A stretch of DNA of 20,796 bases from JBDUCV01 sp040003255 (GCA_040003255.1 JBDUCV010000042.1:1-20796); one strand, 5' to 3'; positions 10,098 to 18,720 are shown, counted from the stretch's first letter. The notes: a model not told the origin generated them from the letters alone. Program-made: numbers and translations.

Positions 10098-11683
10098 CCG
10101 GTAGGTCCGAGCCGGGCGCGCAGTTGCGTCCGGAGCGCCCCGTCAGTACCAATCAGGGCGAGCCCGGTTACCAAGGCGGCAACCACGACCGCAGCCAACC
10201 CGAAGACCACCGAGACGGTGATGTCGCGGCCTTCGGCGTGTCGGCCCACGAGCCAGCCCGTCGCCGCACCTGCCATAGCGGCCAGCGCAGCCCGCCCGAG
10301 GTCCAGCGCCGGGGTTCGCAGCGTGGCGAGCAGTCCGGCGCGACGGGCGACGACGGCCAGCATGATCACGGCCAGCCAGACGCCGACGGCGTTGCCGAGG
10401 GCAAGGCTGACTGCGCGCCAGCGAGCCGCGACGAGGACCGCGAGCAGCACGTCCACGCCGACCACAACTAGCTGACCCGCCACCTGGGCCCACGCCGCCG
10501 GCATCGGCGCTCGGGCGGCATACAGACAGCGGGAAAAGAGCGCGACCAACGACCAGCCGATCAACCCGACGGCGAACGCGGCGATCGTCGGCGCGAGTGC
10601 CTCGTGCGACGGGGCATTGTGCGCGAGCAGCACGTTGCCGACAGGCTCAGCGGCCGCCACCAGCGCGGCAGTGCCGACAGCTGACAGCCCGGCCACCGCA
10701 GCGGTCGACCGCGCGGTCAGCGCCCGGACGACCGCACGTTCACCCGCGTCCCACGCGGCCGCCAGCTGAGGAAAAACCGAGATCGCCACCGGTATCGCGA
10801 GCACCGCCCAGGGCAAAAGAAACACCGTCTGGGCCAGGGTGGTCACCACGACCGTGCCTGTACTGGTGCCGTCGTTCGCCAGCCGGATCATGACCGCGCT
10901 CGACAGTTGCTGGGCGCCCAGCACCAGCGTGCCGGCGAGCGCAGCCTGACGGGCAGCCGGGGCCAGGCCCGCGGGAAGGCGCAACGTCGGCCGGATTCGA
11001 ACCCCTGCTCGGCTCAGCGCCGGCAACTGGCAACAGGCGAGGACGACGACACCGGCGGTCGTTCCGACGCTCAGTACGAGCTCGTCCACGCGTGGCAGCC
11101 CCGAGGCGTCGCGGCCAGCCCCAGCGAGCGCGCCGTACCAGAGGTAACCAACGATCACGACCAGGCTGGACACCAGCGGGGCGAGCGCCGGCCAGGCGAA
11201 CCGCTCGGCGGCCTGCAACGCGCCGCTGATGATTACGGCCAGACCGTAGAACACCACCTGCGGTGCGAAGACGAGCAGCATCCGGGTACCGAGGGCGACC
11301 GCGCCCGCGCACTGGTCGCCGCCGAGCAGCCCGTGCACGAGTGAACGGGCCAGCACGGCGACCAGCAGCGCCGCGGGGACCAGGACGAGCATGGCCCAGC
11401 CGAGCAGCGCCGAGACGGTCCGCGACACGGCCTCTCGATCGCCCGCGGCGAAGTAGGGCGCGAGGATCGGGACGACCAGGGCTGACAGCACCCCGCCTGC
11501 GACCAGGTCGAAGACGATGTTGGGCACCGTGTTCGCCGTTTGGTACACCGATCCGACGCAGCCAGATCCAACCGTCCGACCGAAGACGATCGTCCGGGCG
11601 AAGCCGGCCACCCGCGCCAGGACGGTGATCGAGGCGATCAGCGCGGCCGCCCGCAGTAGCCGCGACCCGAGCGGTGCGCTCAC
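10094..11683 (-). CDS. MurJ/MviN-like lipid-linked oligosaccharide flippase
   Basis: Integral membrane protein of the MOP superfamily, MurJ/MviN branch, 529 aa with about 13-14 hydrophobic segments. Family features are the first helix with LARVAGFARTIVFGR (about 22-36), then NTVPNIVFDLVAGGVLSALVVPIL (about 51-74, read in parts), ISGALQAAERFAWPAL, and PWAVLAIPVAISVFPQL. MurJ flips lipid II across the membrane; whether this copy handles lipid II or another lipid-linked sugar is open. The segment that in E. coli MurJ holds D39 and R52 is not conserved here, although actinobacterial homologues vary at this point. The GTG start overlaps the stop of the MraY-like gene (GTGA) and the stop overlaps the GT4 start (ATGA). 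Confidence 0.88.
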   Translation of the reverse strand: MSAPLGSRLLRAAALIASITVLARVAGFARTIVFGRTVGSGCVGSVYQTANTVPNIVFDLVAGGVLSALVVPILAPYFAAGDREAVSRTVSALLGWAMLVLVPAALLVAVLARSLVHGLLGGDQCAGAVALGTRMLLVFAPQVVFYGLAVIISGALQAAERFAWPALAPLVSSLVVIVGYLWYGALAGAGRDASGLPRVDELVLSVGTTAGVVVLACCQLPALSRAGVRIRPTLRLPAGLAPAARQAALAGTLVLGAQQLSSAVMIRLANDGTSTGTVVVTTLAQTVFLLPWAVLAIPVAISVFPQLAAAWDAGERAVVRALTARSTAAVAGLSAVGTAALVAAAEPVGNVLLAHNAPSHEALAPTIAAFAVGLIGWSLVALFSRCLYAARAPMPAAWAQVAGQLVVVGVDVLLAVLVAARWRAVSLALGNAVGVWLAVIMLAVVARRAGLLATLRTPALDLGRAALAAMAGAATGWLVGRHAEGRDITVSVVFGLAAVVVAALVTGLALIGTDGALRTQLRARLGPTG

Positions 11684-12522
11684 CGACGGCGCTCGGGCGC
11701 TCGGGATCGGCCGAGCTCGTCGATCCGCCGCAGGGCCGGCACCGAGTCGATCACCTTGCTGAAGCTGGTCCGTTCACTGGCCGTGGTCAGCCCGACGATG
11801 ACGACGAGGGCAGCGCCCCGGAGGCCGGGCGAGCCCGCAGCTAGCCGAACACCCAGCATCGCGCCGAGCGTGTTGGAACCGATGTCGCCGAGCATCGAGC
11901 GCTCGCCGAGGTCGGCCGGCAAGGTCGCCGCGGCGGACCCACCGGCGGCGGCGGCGATCCCGGCTGCCGGACCGAACAGGCCGAGCGCCGAGGCCCCGGT
12001 CGCCAGTTTGCCAGCCCGGCCGGGCCGCAGGTCGAACAGGTTGAGGAGGTTCGCCGAGCCAGCGATCAGCGTCGCGCTCACTGCGCGGTGCACGATTCGG
12101 CCCGAGCCGGGGAGCAGCCGCGAAGAGAGGACCGCCGCCGATCCGACGACGGCCACCTTGACCACGCCGCCGCTGAGCCGGCGTCCCCCGGCGGCGGCAA
12201 GGTGGCCGCGGAGACCCTTGTCGCCGTCCGCCTCGGCGTGCGGGGCGAGCAGGTCGTCGTATCCGCCGGCCAGCGCAGCCGCGCCGCCAGCAATCAGCGC
12301 GGCGCGACGGTATGGCCCGGGCAGCGAGGCGGCGGTGAGCGCGCCGGCCGCGGCGCCGACACCGGCGCCCAGGGACACGATGCGGCCGCGAAAGTTGGTG
12401 CGCTGCCATCCTCGGACCCGGCTTGCCGCTACCGCGTCCGCAAGCCGGGCGACACCGGCGGCCACCACCCCGGCCAGCAGGAATGCGCGCGCCGACCCGG
12501 AGGGTGCCGGGTCGGCGGGCAC
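11680..12522 (-). CDS. MraY/WecA-like polyprenyl-phosphate sugar transferase family protein
   Basis: Hydrophobic 280-aa protein with about eight membrane segments; classical MraY/WecA enzymes are longer and have 10-11. Motifs of the family appear in order: RTNFRGRIVSLGAG (41-54), GGYDD (D89-D90) with KG at 102-103, N158/N161/D164 in NLLNLFDLRPG, and MLGDIGS (D213). The HHH segment of MraY is absent, and the usual DG after the second motif is LRPG here. It ends with a charged tail rich in Arg. The likely role is transfer of a sugar phosphate to undecaprenyl or decaprenyl phosphate, but loss of function or a different role is possible. The GTG start shares one base with the steB stop (TAGTG). 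Context suggests a partner of the MurJ-like and GT4 proteins. Confidence 0.7.
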   Translation of the reverse strand: MPADPAPSGSARAFLLAGVVAAGVARLADAVAASRVRGWQRTNFRGRIVSLGAGVGAAAGALTAASLPGPYRRAALIAGGAAALAGGYDDLLAPHAEADGDKGLRGHLAAAGGRRLSGGVVKVAVVGSAAVLSSRLLPGSGRIVHRAVSATLIAGSANLLNLFDLRPGRAGKLATGASALGLFGPAAGIAAAAGGSAAATLPADLGERSMLGDIGSNTLGAMLGVRLAAGSPGLRGAALVVIVGLTTASERTSFSKVIDSVPALRRIDELGRSRAPERRR

Positions 12523-13445
12523 TACTTGACAGGTTCGGGGAATAGGTCGGACGCGCCGCTGCCGGTGCCGTAGTGGCCGGGCTTAAACTTCGCGACCGAG
12601 ACCAGAGCGAGCACTGTCGCCACCTGTCCAACCGCCGAGTCGGCATTGTCGACGGTCGAGACGGTGGTCTTGGCAACATCATCGCCGCGCACCAGCGCCA
12701 CCGCACCGCCCGCCGTTGCCGACAGCGGGTTGCCGACGACCACGACGTGGCCACCCGCCCGCTGCAGTTCGGTGACCAGTGACAACTGCGTCTTGCCGCC
12801 AGCGTTCCCGACCGGCAGAGTGCCGCTGGCTACCACTACCACCATGGTGGCGGGGGTGACGTTGTCGCCGCCCTCGACCTTGAGCATGTGCAGTTCGGCA
12901 AAGCCAGCCAGCACTTGTTGCAGGTCGGTCTGCTTACTGGCGCCCTTGCCTAACAGGACGTAAGCGAGCAGCGCTCCGCCCTGCGCGCCGGAATCGTCGG
13001 TGGGCGGAAGCACCAGGCCGATCGGATGCACGCTGGTCGTTAGGGCGATGATGTCACCGGCGCGCTTGGGATCGGTGTAGTCGCTGGTGATCTGCAGCCG
13101 TCCAGTGACCTTGCCGCCTGCGGCGATGACCTGTTTGGTGACGCCGTCCTTGATGGCGCTGTCGGCACCGGGCATTCCGATGATCAGCGCGTTCTGCCCG
13201 ACGAGCTGGCCATCGACGATCTGCGGACCGAAGGTCACCGCGAACTTCTGCCCGTTGGCAACTTGGTCGCGCAGATTATTCACCTGGCTCGAGAGGGATG
13301 ACCGGTCCTTCTTCAACGCGTCGACCTGATGGCGCAAATCGGTGGTGATCGGGCCGTTGAGCGCAGTCGTGCCGACCACGATCCCCAACGCGAGTGCGAG
13401 GAAGATGCCGATGATCGACACCAGGTGGTAGCGGAAAGAGATCAC
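12522..13445 (-). CDS. steB: SteB / MctB family membrane protein
   Basis: The 307-aa protein starts at the GTG at 13445, whose first residues ISFRYHLVSI match the start of the family. It has a single N-terminal membrane segment (about 8-27), an adjacent coiled coil (about 36-65, DALKKDRSSLSSQVNNL) and a large exported domain. The family is known under two names. MctB (Rv1698) is reported to limit copper in M. tuberculosis. SteB of Corynebacterium glutamicum works with SteA in cell separation. I see no cluster of Cys, Met or His that would argue for metal transport, so I prefer the SteB role. The start overlaps the steA stop as GTGA. An in-frame extension to 13484 would run into steA. Confidence 0.88.
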   Translation of the reverse strand: MISFRYHLVSIIGIFLALALGIVVGTTALNGPITTDLRHQVDALKKDRSSLSSQVNNLRDQVANGQKFAVTFGPQIVDGQLVGQNALIIGMPGADSAIKDGVTKQVIAAGGKVTGRLQITSDYTDPKRAGDIIALTTSVHPIGLVLPPTDDSGAQGGALLAYVLLGKGASKQTDLQQVLAGFAELHMLKVEGGDNVTPATMVVVVASGTLPVGNAGGKTQLSLVTELQRAGGHVVVVGNPLSATAGGAVALVRGDDVAKTTVSTVDNADSAVGQVATVLALVSVAKFKPGHYGTGSGASDLFPEPVK

Positions 13446-14623
13446 GAGAACAGTCCCTGCAGCCAATCGATGAAACGGTCCCACTTGTCGCCGAGAAGGT
13501 CGAGATAGGTGCGCCCGGCCTCGGAGACGGCCAACGCGGCGCCGATCGCGATGAACGCGGCGAGCACGAGCAGCAGCAGCGCAGCCGTGGAGATCCGGGT
13601 GCGGTAAAGCCTGCTCACCCCCTTTGCATCGACCAGTTTGGCACCGACCCGCAGCCGGGTGAGGAACGTCGAGGCCATTCCCCCGCGGCCTTTGTCGAGA
13701 AACTCGAACAAGGTGGCATGCGTGCCGACGGCCACGATCAGCGCGGCGCCTTTCTCATCGGCGAGCAGCAGGGCGATGTCTTCACTGGTGCCCATTGCTG
13801 GAAAAGTGACCGTCTCGATCCCGAGATCCTGGACGCGGGCCAATCCCGGCGCCCGGCCGTCCGGGTAGGCATGAACGATGACTTCGGCCCCCGAACTGAG
13901 GACCTCGTCGGAAACCGAGTCCATGTCGCCAACGATCATGTCGGGCCGGTAGCCAGCCTCACGCAGCGCGTCCGCGCCACCGTCCACGCCCACCAGCACC
14001 GGCCTGTACTCGCGGATGTAGTGGCGCAGCGTCGCAAGATCCTGCTTGTAGTCGTTACCGCGCACGACCACGAGGGCATGCCGGCCGGCGAACTTCGTCC
14101 GCACGTCAGGCACGCCAACCCCGTCGAGCAACAGCGCGCGTTCGCGCTGCATGTACTGCATGGTGTTCGCGGCGAACGCCTCGAGCTGGGTGGCGATGCC
14201 CGCCTTGGCTTCGGTCATCTGGGTCGCGACGGAGGTGGAGTCCTGCATGTTGCCGGTGGCAACGGGTTGGTCACCGAGAAACAGCGTGTCGCCGTTCAGC
14301 CGGACCCGGGTGCCCTCCTTGATCGCCGCAAATACCTCGCTGCCCACGTTGTCCAGCAGCGGGATGCCGTTGCTGACGAGCAGGTCCGGGCCGAGGTTTG
14401 GATAGCGGCCGGAAATGCTCGGCTGGGCATTCACCACGGCCGACACCTTGGCGGTGAGCAGGGATTCGGCGGCCACCCGGTCCAGATCGACGTGGTCGAT
14501 GATCGCGATGTCACCTGGGTTGAGCCGGCCGACCAATCGCTTCGTGCGTCGGTCGAGACGCGCGACGCCGCTGACGCCTGTCGGCGTTTCGGCACGGCTG
14601 CGCCTACGGGTTGCCAGCTTCAT
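13442..14623 (-). CDS. steA: SteA, cytokinesis-associated protein with thiamin-pyrophosphokinase-like domain
   Basis: The 393-aa protein has the length I recall for Rv1697. An N-terminal domain precedes a TPK-like region with GVDGGAD (about 212-218) and GDMDS (233-237). One membrane helix follows near the C-terminus (about 344-366) and the tail ends in amphipathic sequence. SteA with SteB is known from C. glutamicum as a pair that recruits or activates septal peptidoglycan cleavage. The ATG at 14623 is supported by GGAG at 14628-14631, 4 nt upstream; the frame continues upstream only as shadow of recN. The 64-nt gap to recN is the largest between nadK and the GT4 gene, so a separate promoter could lie there, but I see no clear one. 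Confidence 0.92.
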   Translation of the reverse strand: MKLATRRRSRAETPTGVSGVARLDRRTKRLVGRLNPGDIAIIDHVDLDRVAAESLLTAKVSAVVNAQPSISGRYPNLGPDLLVSNGIPLLDNVGSEVFAAIKEGTRVRLNGDTLFLGDQPVATGNMQDSTSVATQMTEAKAGIATQLEAFAANTMQYMQRERALLLDGVGVPDVRTKFAGRHALVVVRGNDYKQDLATLRHYIREYRPVLVGVDGGADALREAGYRPDMIVGDMDSVSDEVLSSGAEVIVHAYPDGRAPGLARVQDLGIETVTFPAMGTSEDIALLLADEKGAALIVAVGTHATLFEFLDKGRGGMASTFLTRLRVGAKLVDAKGVSRLYRTRISTAALLLLVLAAFIAIGAALAVSEAGRTYLDLLGDKWDRFIDWLQGLFS

Positions 14624-14627
14624 AGTG

Positions 14628-14631
14628 CTCC
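14628..14631 (-). promoter_or_regulatory. Shine-Dalgarno GGAG for steA
   Basis: GGAG lies 4 nt before the ATG at 14623. It selects this start over upstream in-frame codons that overlap recN. Confidence 0.5.
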
Positions 14632-14687
14632 ATCGTGCCACCGCACGCTGTGTGCGGCGCCGGCGCCACGCGGTCACGACGATGGAT

Positions 14688-16475
14688 TCACCGGCTTCGT
14701 GCCGCTCGTCCGGTCGGTTGGCTATCGGCCTCGACCAGGCACTCGGCGGTATCCGCTTCCGCCGCGGCGAGCAGTTCAGCGGCGTGCTCGCGGGCGGTCC
14801 GCGAATCGCGTCCGGCGAGCATCCGGGTGATCTCGGCGATTCGGTCCTTTCCGGCAACGATTCGCACGTCGCTGCTGGTGACGCCGGCCACCGGACGGTC
14901 GACGACAACGTGCCGGTGGGCATAGGCGGCGACCTGTGGTAGGTGGGTAACGACGATCACTTGATGGTCGCGTGCGAGCCGGGCCAGCCGTCGGCCGACC
15001 TCGACGGCCGCCCGCCCACCGACCCCGGCGTCGACCTCATCAAACACCATCGTCGGCACCGGATCGCTCCCCGCCAGGCACACTTCGACGCCGAGCATCA
15101 CCCGGGACAGCTCGCCGCCGGACGCGCCGCGTTGGACCGGAAGTGCCGGTGCGTCGGTTCGCGGTTGCAGCAGGAACGCCACCTCGTCGACTCCGTCGGA
15201 CGTCGCCGCCACTTCGCTGCCGGCCACTGTCAGCACAGCGCTCCCGGCGACGGCAGGCCGGGGCCGGACCTCGATGTGCAGCCGAGCCGTCGGCATCGCC
15301 AGTCCGGCCAGCTCGCGGGTCACCGCGTCCGCCAGTTCGCCGGCCGCCGTCGTCCGCACGATCGACAACTCGCCGGCCAGCTCGGCGGCATCCCGCGCGG
15401 CGGCATCGCGTACGACAGCGAGCGCGGCGAGCGCCTCACCGGACAGATCCAGCTCCGCCAGTCTCTGCTCGGCCTCCCGCGCCCAGGCGATGACGCCGGT
15501 CAGATCATCGGCGTACTTGCGGGTCAGCCTGGCAAGCACGGCTCGGCGCTGCTCGATCTCGGCCAGTCGGTGCGGATCGGCATCGAGGCGATCTGCGTAG
15601 GCCGACAGGTCGGCACCCAGGTCAGCGGATTCCGCGGCCAAATCGGCCAGTCGGCTCGCGAGCGCGTCCAGTTCCGGATCCTCGCCCGCCACCTGGCTCA
15701 GCGCCCGGGCGGCCCGCCCGAGCAAGACACCGACATCGGCCGTCTCGCCCCCCAGGTCATCCGAATCGCCCAGCAGCGCGTCATGGGCAGACCGGGCGGC
15801 CAGACGCAGCCCGTCCGCATGCGCCAGCCGACTCGCCGCCGCCGCCAGCTCGAGGTCCTCACCCGACTGCGGGGCTGCGGCGGCAATCTCATCGACCCCA
15901 TGGCGAAGCAGATCGGCCTCTCGCCGTAGCTCGCGGGCCCGCGCGCTTCGCTCGGTGAGCCGGTCATTCGCCGCTCGCCACGCCTGGAACGCCGCTGCGA
16001 ACCGTCCTGGGTCGCTGCCGGCGAACCGGTCCAGCGCCGCCCGCTGCTCGCCAGGACGCCCCAACCGCAGCTGGTCGGCCTGACCATGCACGGTCAGCAG
16101 ATCCTCGGCGAGTTCGGCAAGCACCCCGATCGGCGCCGGCGCGCCCCCAACGTAGGCCCGCGAACGCCCCTGCGCAGTGACCACCCGGCGGAGGATGAGC
16201 GTTCCGTCATCGTCCACCGTTCCCCCCGCGTCGCTGACGCGCGCGGCCGGGCGGGAGCCCGGTTCGACCCGCACCCGGCCATCGACCACCGCTTCGCCGG
16301 CGCCAGCTCGAACCCGCGCGGCATCCGCGCGGCCGCCGAACATCAACAGCAGTCCGGTCACCACCATCGTCTTGCCGGCGCCGGTCTCGCCGGTGACGAC
16401 CGTCAGGCCGGGTCCGAGCGGCAGCACCGCTTCGTCGATGACGCCTAGCCCGCGGATCCGCAGCTCTTCCAGCAC
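14688..16475 (-). CDS. recN: DNA repair protein RecN
   Basis: SMC-like ATPase of recombinational double-strand break repair. The 595 aa include Walker A GETGAGKT (29-36), the ABC signature SGGELSR (452-458), Walker B TMVFDEVD (475-482) and the H-loop region VTHLPQVAA (509-517). The middle (about 160-400) is Ala/Leu/Glu/Arg-rich heptad sequence, as expected for the coiled coil, which is short in RecN compared with SMC. The start is a GTG at 16475, 9 nt after the nadK stop, with no strong Shine-Dalgarno. The roughly 25-residue tail after the conserved part is poorly conserved-looking. The nadK-recN order is common in Actinobacteria. Confidence 0.97.
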   Translation of the reverse strand: MLEELRIRGLGVIDEAVLPLGPGLTVVTGETGAGKTMVVTGLLLMFGGRADAARVRAGAGEAVVDGRVRVEPGSRPAARVSDAGGTVDDDGTLILRRVVTAQGRSRAYVGGAPAPIGVLAELAEDLLTVHGQADQLRLGRPGEQRAALDRFAGSDPGRFAAAFQAWRAANDRLTERSARARELRREADLLRHGVDEIAAAAPQSGEDLELAAAASRLAHADGLRLAARSAHDALLGDSDDLGGETADVGVLLGRAARALSQVAGEDPELDALASRLADLAAESADLGADLSAYADRLDADPHRLAEIEQRRAVLARLTRKYADDLTGVIAWAREAEQRLAELDLSGEALAALAVVRDAAARDAAELAGELSIVRTTAAGELADAVTRELAGLAMPTARLHIEVRPRPAVAGSAVLTVAGSEVAATSDGVDEVAFLLQPRTDAPALPVQRGASGGELSRVMLGVEVCLAGSDPVPTMVFDEVDAGVGGRAAVEVGRRLARLARDHQVIVVTHLPQVAAYAHRHVVVDRPVAGVTSSDVRIVAGKDRIAEITRMLAGRDSRTAREHAAELLAAAEADTAECLVEADSQPTGRAARSR

Positions 16476-16484
16476 GGCTGGCGC

Positions 16485-17447
16485 CTAGTCCTCGGTCGTG
16501 GACGGGAACAGCGGGCTGGCGGCGTCCTCGTCCGGGCTCGTCCGCGCACTGTCGTCGGGTCGGCCCGTGCGCGCACCGTCGCGGAACCCGCGTACCGGCA
16601 GCTGGAACTTCGTCACCAGCCGTTCGGCGAAGCTCCATGCCGACAGCCGGGCGATGCGGATGGGCAGAACTCCCCGGCGCACGGTCACCCGCCCCCCCGG
16701 TGGGATGTCGACCGACCGCCGACCGTCACACCCCAGCACGCCGGCGTGATCGGCGCCGATCAGGTCGACGTCGATGATCGAGTGCGGGGCAACGACAACG
16801 GGCCGGGCGAACAGCGCGTGCGCCGCGTTCGGCACGACGAGCAGCGCGTCGACGTCCGGCCACACGATGGGTCCACCAGCCGAGTACGCGTAGGCCGTGG
16901 ACCCGGTGGGCGTGGCGCACAGCACGCCGTCACAGCCGAAGCGCAGCAGCGGCCGGCCATCGATGGCCACCGCGAGGTCGAGCATTCGTTCGCGGGTGCT
17001 TTTTTCCACCGACGCCTCGTTCAAGGCCCAATTCGTGGCCAGCACGTCGCCCTGAACTGACACCTCGACATCGATGGTCGTGCGCTCCTCGACGCCGTAG
17101 CGACGTTCGACGATGGACCGGATCGTCTCAGGCAGATGATCGGCCTCGGCCTCGGCCAGAAACCCCACCCGGCCGAGATTCACGCCGAGCATCGGTACTC
17201 CAGCCGGTCGGGCGAACTCCGCGGCACGCAAGAACGTGCCGTCGCCGCCGAATACGAGCACCATTTCGGCGTCTTCGGCGGCATGCTCCTCGTCGACGAC
17301 GGTTACGTGCGGCGAGCCGCACACGCGCATCTCGTCCGCGAGCATTCGCACCTCGAAACCGGCCCGATGCAGGTCCTGGGCCACGATGGCCGTCATCCGG
17401 CGGATCTGCTCACGAGTCGTGTGCGCGATGATTAGGGCGGAGCGCAT
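16485..17447 (-). CDS. nadK: NAD kinase
   Basis: Phosphorylates NAD to NADP. The 320-aa protein has the diagnostic GGDGT (67-71) in LVFGGDGTFLRA, followed by GVNLGRVGFLAE, NEASVEKS (N143/E144) and TPTGSTAYAYSAGGPI (179-194). The C-terminal 35 residues are low-complexity and acidic. I chose the ATG at 17447, whose A is the last base of the tlyA stop (TGATG). The preceding GTG at 17450 is in frame and would overlap as GTGA. A G-rich stretch just upstream, inside the tlyA end, may act as ribosome binding site. The open frame up to 17528 is shadow of tlyA. Confidence 0.96.
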   Translation of the reverse strand: MRSALIIAHTTREQIRRMTAIVAQDLHRAGFEVRMLADEMRVCGSPHVTVVDEEHAAEDAEMVLVFGGDGTFLRAAEFARPAGVPMLGVNLGRVGFLAEAEADHLPETIRSIVERRYGVEERTTIDVEVSVQGDVLATNWALNEASVEKSTRERMLDLAVAIDGRPLLRFGCDGVLCATPTGSTAYAYSAGGPIVWPDVDALLVVPNAAHALFARPVVVAPHSIIDVDLIGADHAGVLGCDGRRSVDIPPGGRVTVRRGVLPIRIARLSAWSFAERLVTKFQLPVRGFRDGARTGRPDDSARTSPDEDAASPLFPSTTED

Positions 17448-18277
17448 CACGGTTCCCCCGCGACTCGGCGAATCATGGCGGTGGCATCGGCGTCGGTCGC
17501 CCCGAGATGGTGCCCCCGTCGCAGCCACAGAAAGAATTCCACGTTGCCCGACGGTCCGGGCAGCGGGCTGCGCGCGACCCCGGCGAGATCCCAGCCGAGA
17601 CCGGCCGCGGCCGAGGCCACCGAGACGACCGCATCCACCCGCAGCTCCGGATCGCGGACCACACCGCCGCTAGGGAGCCGGTCGCGGCCCACTTCGAACT
17701 GCGGTTTGACCATCGGCACCAGGTCGCCCTCGTCGCATGTGCAGGCGCTGAGCGCGGGGAGGACCGCGAGCAGCGAGATGAACGACAGGTCCGCGACCGT
17801 GACGTCGACCTTCCCGCCGATCTGAGCGGGCGTGAGCGACCGGACGTTCGTGCGGTCAAGGACCTCGACCCGATCATCGGAGCGCAGCGACCAGGAGAGT
17901 TGACCGTAGCCGACGTCTACGGCGACGACATGTGCGGCTCCTTCACGCAGGAGTACGTCGGTGAAGCCACCTGTAGAGGCCCCCGCGTCTAGGCATCGCC
18001 GGCCGACGATCGACAACCCGGCAAACTGGTCAAGGGCCCCGGCAAGCTTGTGGCCGCCACGGGAGACGTAGCCGGGGTCGCCATCGTCGGCGACGACGCG
18101 CAGCGGCGTGTCCTGGTCGACACCTGTCGCCGCTTTGGTTGCTGGCACGCCTCGCACGTACACGCGTGCGGACGCGATCAGCTCGCCGGCCTGGTCACGG
18201 GATCGGGCGAGCCCCCGGCGCACCAGTTCGGCGTCGAGTCGCTGCAGCCGTCTCGACGCCACGTCAGCCCGTGGCAT
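17447..18277 (-). CDS. tlyA: TlyA, 16S/23S rRNA (cytidine-2'-O)-methyltransferase
   Basis: TlyA methylates the 2'-O of a cytidine in 16S and 23S rRNA; its loss gives capreomycin resistance in mycobacteria. The 276 aa comprise an N-terminal S4 RNA-binding domain (about 11-65) and a FtsJ-like Rossmann methyltransferase. The S-adenosylmethionine loop is LDAGASTGGFT (about 96-106). The K-D-K-E catalytic set is visible as K77 (RGGHK), D163 (VADLSF), K191 (KPQFEVG) and E247 (GNVEFFLW). The ATG at 18277 overlaps the small upstream gene by 14 nt. A GTG at 18262, just after that gene's stop, is an equally plausible start and is closer to mycobacterial TlyA in length. Confidence 0.96.
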   Translation of the reverse strand: MPRADVASRRLQRLDAELVRRGLARSRDQAGELIASARVYVRGVPATKAATGVDQDTPLRVVADDGDPGYVSRGGHKLAGALDQFAGLSIVGRRCLDAGASTGGFTDVLLREGAAHVVAVDVGYGQLSWSLRSDDRVEVLDRTNVRSLTPAQIGGKVDVTVADLSFISLLAVLPALSACTCDEGDLVPMVKPQFEVGRDRLPSGGVVRDPELRVDAVVSVASAAAGLGWDLAGVARSPLPGPSGNVEFFLWLRRGHHLGATDADATAMIRRVAGEP

Positions 18278-18503
18278 CGTCGATGCTCGTCAGCGCCGAT
18301 TGCAGGCTGGCGTGCACCTGGGCGTACAGGTCGGCGTGTTCCGCGACCGGGCGCTCGGCAATCCCAGCCAAGCTGGCCAGATGTTCGCGCACACCCTCGG
18401 TGGTCGGCCGGTTTGGGTCGTCCTCAGCCACCTCGCGGGTGCGTGCTTCAACATGACGTGCTTCATCGGGACCTACTGGGTCGCCGTCGGATCGATCACT
18501 CAC
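18264..18503 (-). CDS. Small acidic conserved-type protein upstream of tlyA
   Basis: 79-aa, strongly acidic, probably cytoplasmic protein with no membrane segment or signal. The first 35 residues look disordered; the second half forms a helical stretch with ERPVAEHADLYAQVHASLQ. I recall short proteins with a similar PVAEH...H..L motif directly upstream of tlyA in other Actinobacteria (the Rv1693 position), but could not verify this. The GTG start at 18503 has GGAG at 18510-18513, 6 nt upstream. The stop overlaps or abuts tlyA, so co-translation is likely. Function unknown. Confidence 0.75.
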   Translation of the reverse strand: MSDRSDGDPVGPDEARHVEARTREVAEDDPNRPTTEGVREHLASLAGIAERPVAEHADLYAQVHASLQSALTSIDDATG

Positions 18504-18618
18504 GCCAGGCTCCGTTCTGCGCCTCGGACGAGTCTGTGCGACGACGCGAGATCACTCGTTGCGACGCGCCGCCGGTCTCCGACCGTACCGTCGCGCCCCT
18601 CGTGGCGTTGCCGAGGCT
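18504..18618. other. Leader region of the tlyA operon, before the Tn3-type element
   Basis: This 115-bp stretch lies between the small acidic gene and the left target duplication. Besides the GGAG ribosome binding site I see no tRNA, no repeat and no clear -35/-10 pair. Two minus-strand frames stay open across it, but codon third positions are not GC-rich and I do not call a gene. Confidence 0.5.
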
Positions 18619-18623
18619 GAAAC
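18619..18623. repeat. Target site duplication, left copy (GAAAC)
   Basis: GAAAC directly outside the left inverted repeat, identical in direct orientation to 20742-20746. Tn3-family transposition makes 5-bp duplications. Confidence 0.88.
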
Positions 18624-18663
18624 GGGCCTTCGGGAACAACGGAACCGTGGTTGGCGGTAACGA
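18624..18663 (+). repeat. Left terminal inverted repeat of the Tn3-type element
   Basis: 40 bp, beginning GGGCCTTC and ending GGTAACGA. It matches the reverse complement of 20702-20741 at 39 of 40 positions; the single difference is G versus A at position 9. Length and G-rich outer end suit the Tn3 family. Confidence 0.93.
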
Positions 18664-18720
18664 ACTGCTCGATGTTGAGTTAGTAGGAGCGCATCGCTAG
18701 CTGCCGTGATCGACCTCTGC

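Noticed and set aside
12522..13445. Copper transporter channel
   Set aside because: The gene belongs to the MctB/SteB family, but there is only one membrane helix and no Cys/Met/His-rich site; adjacency to steA makes a cell-separation role more likely.
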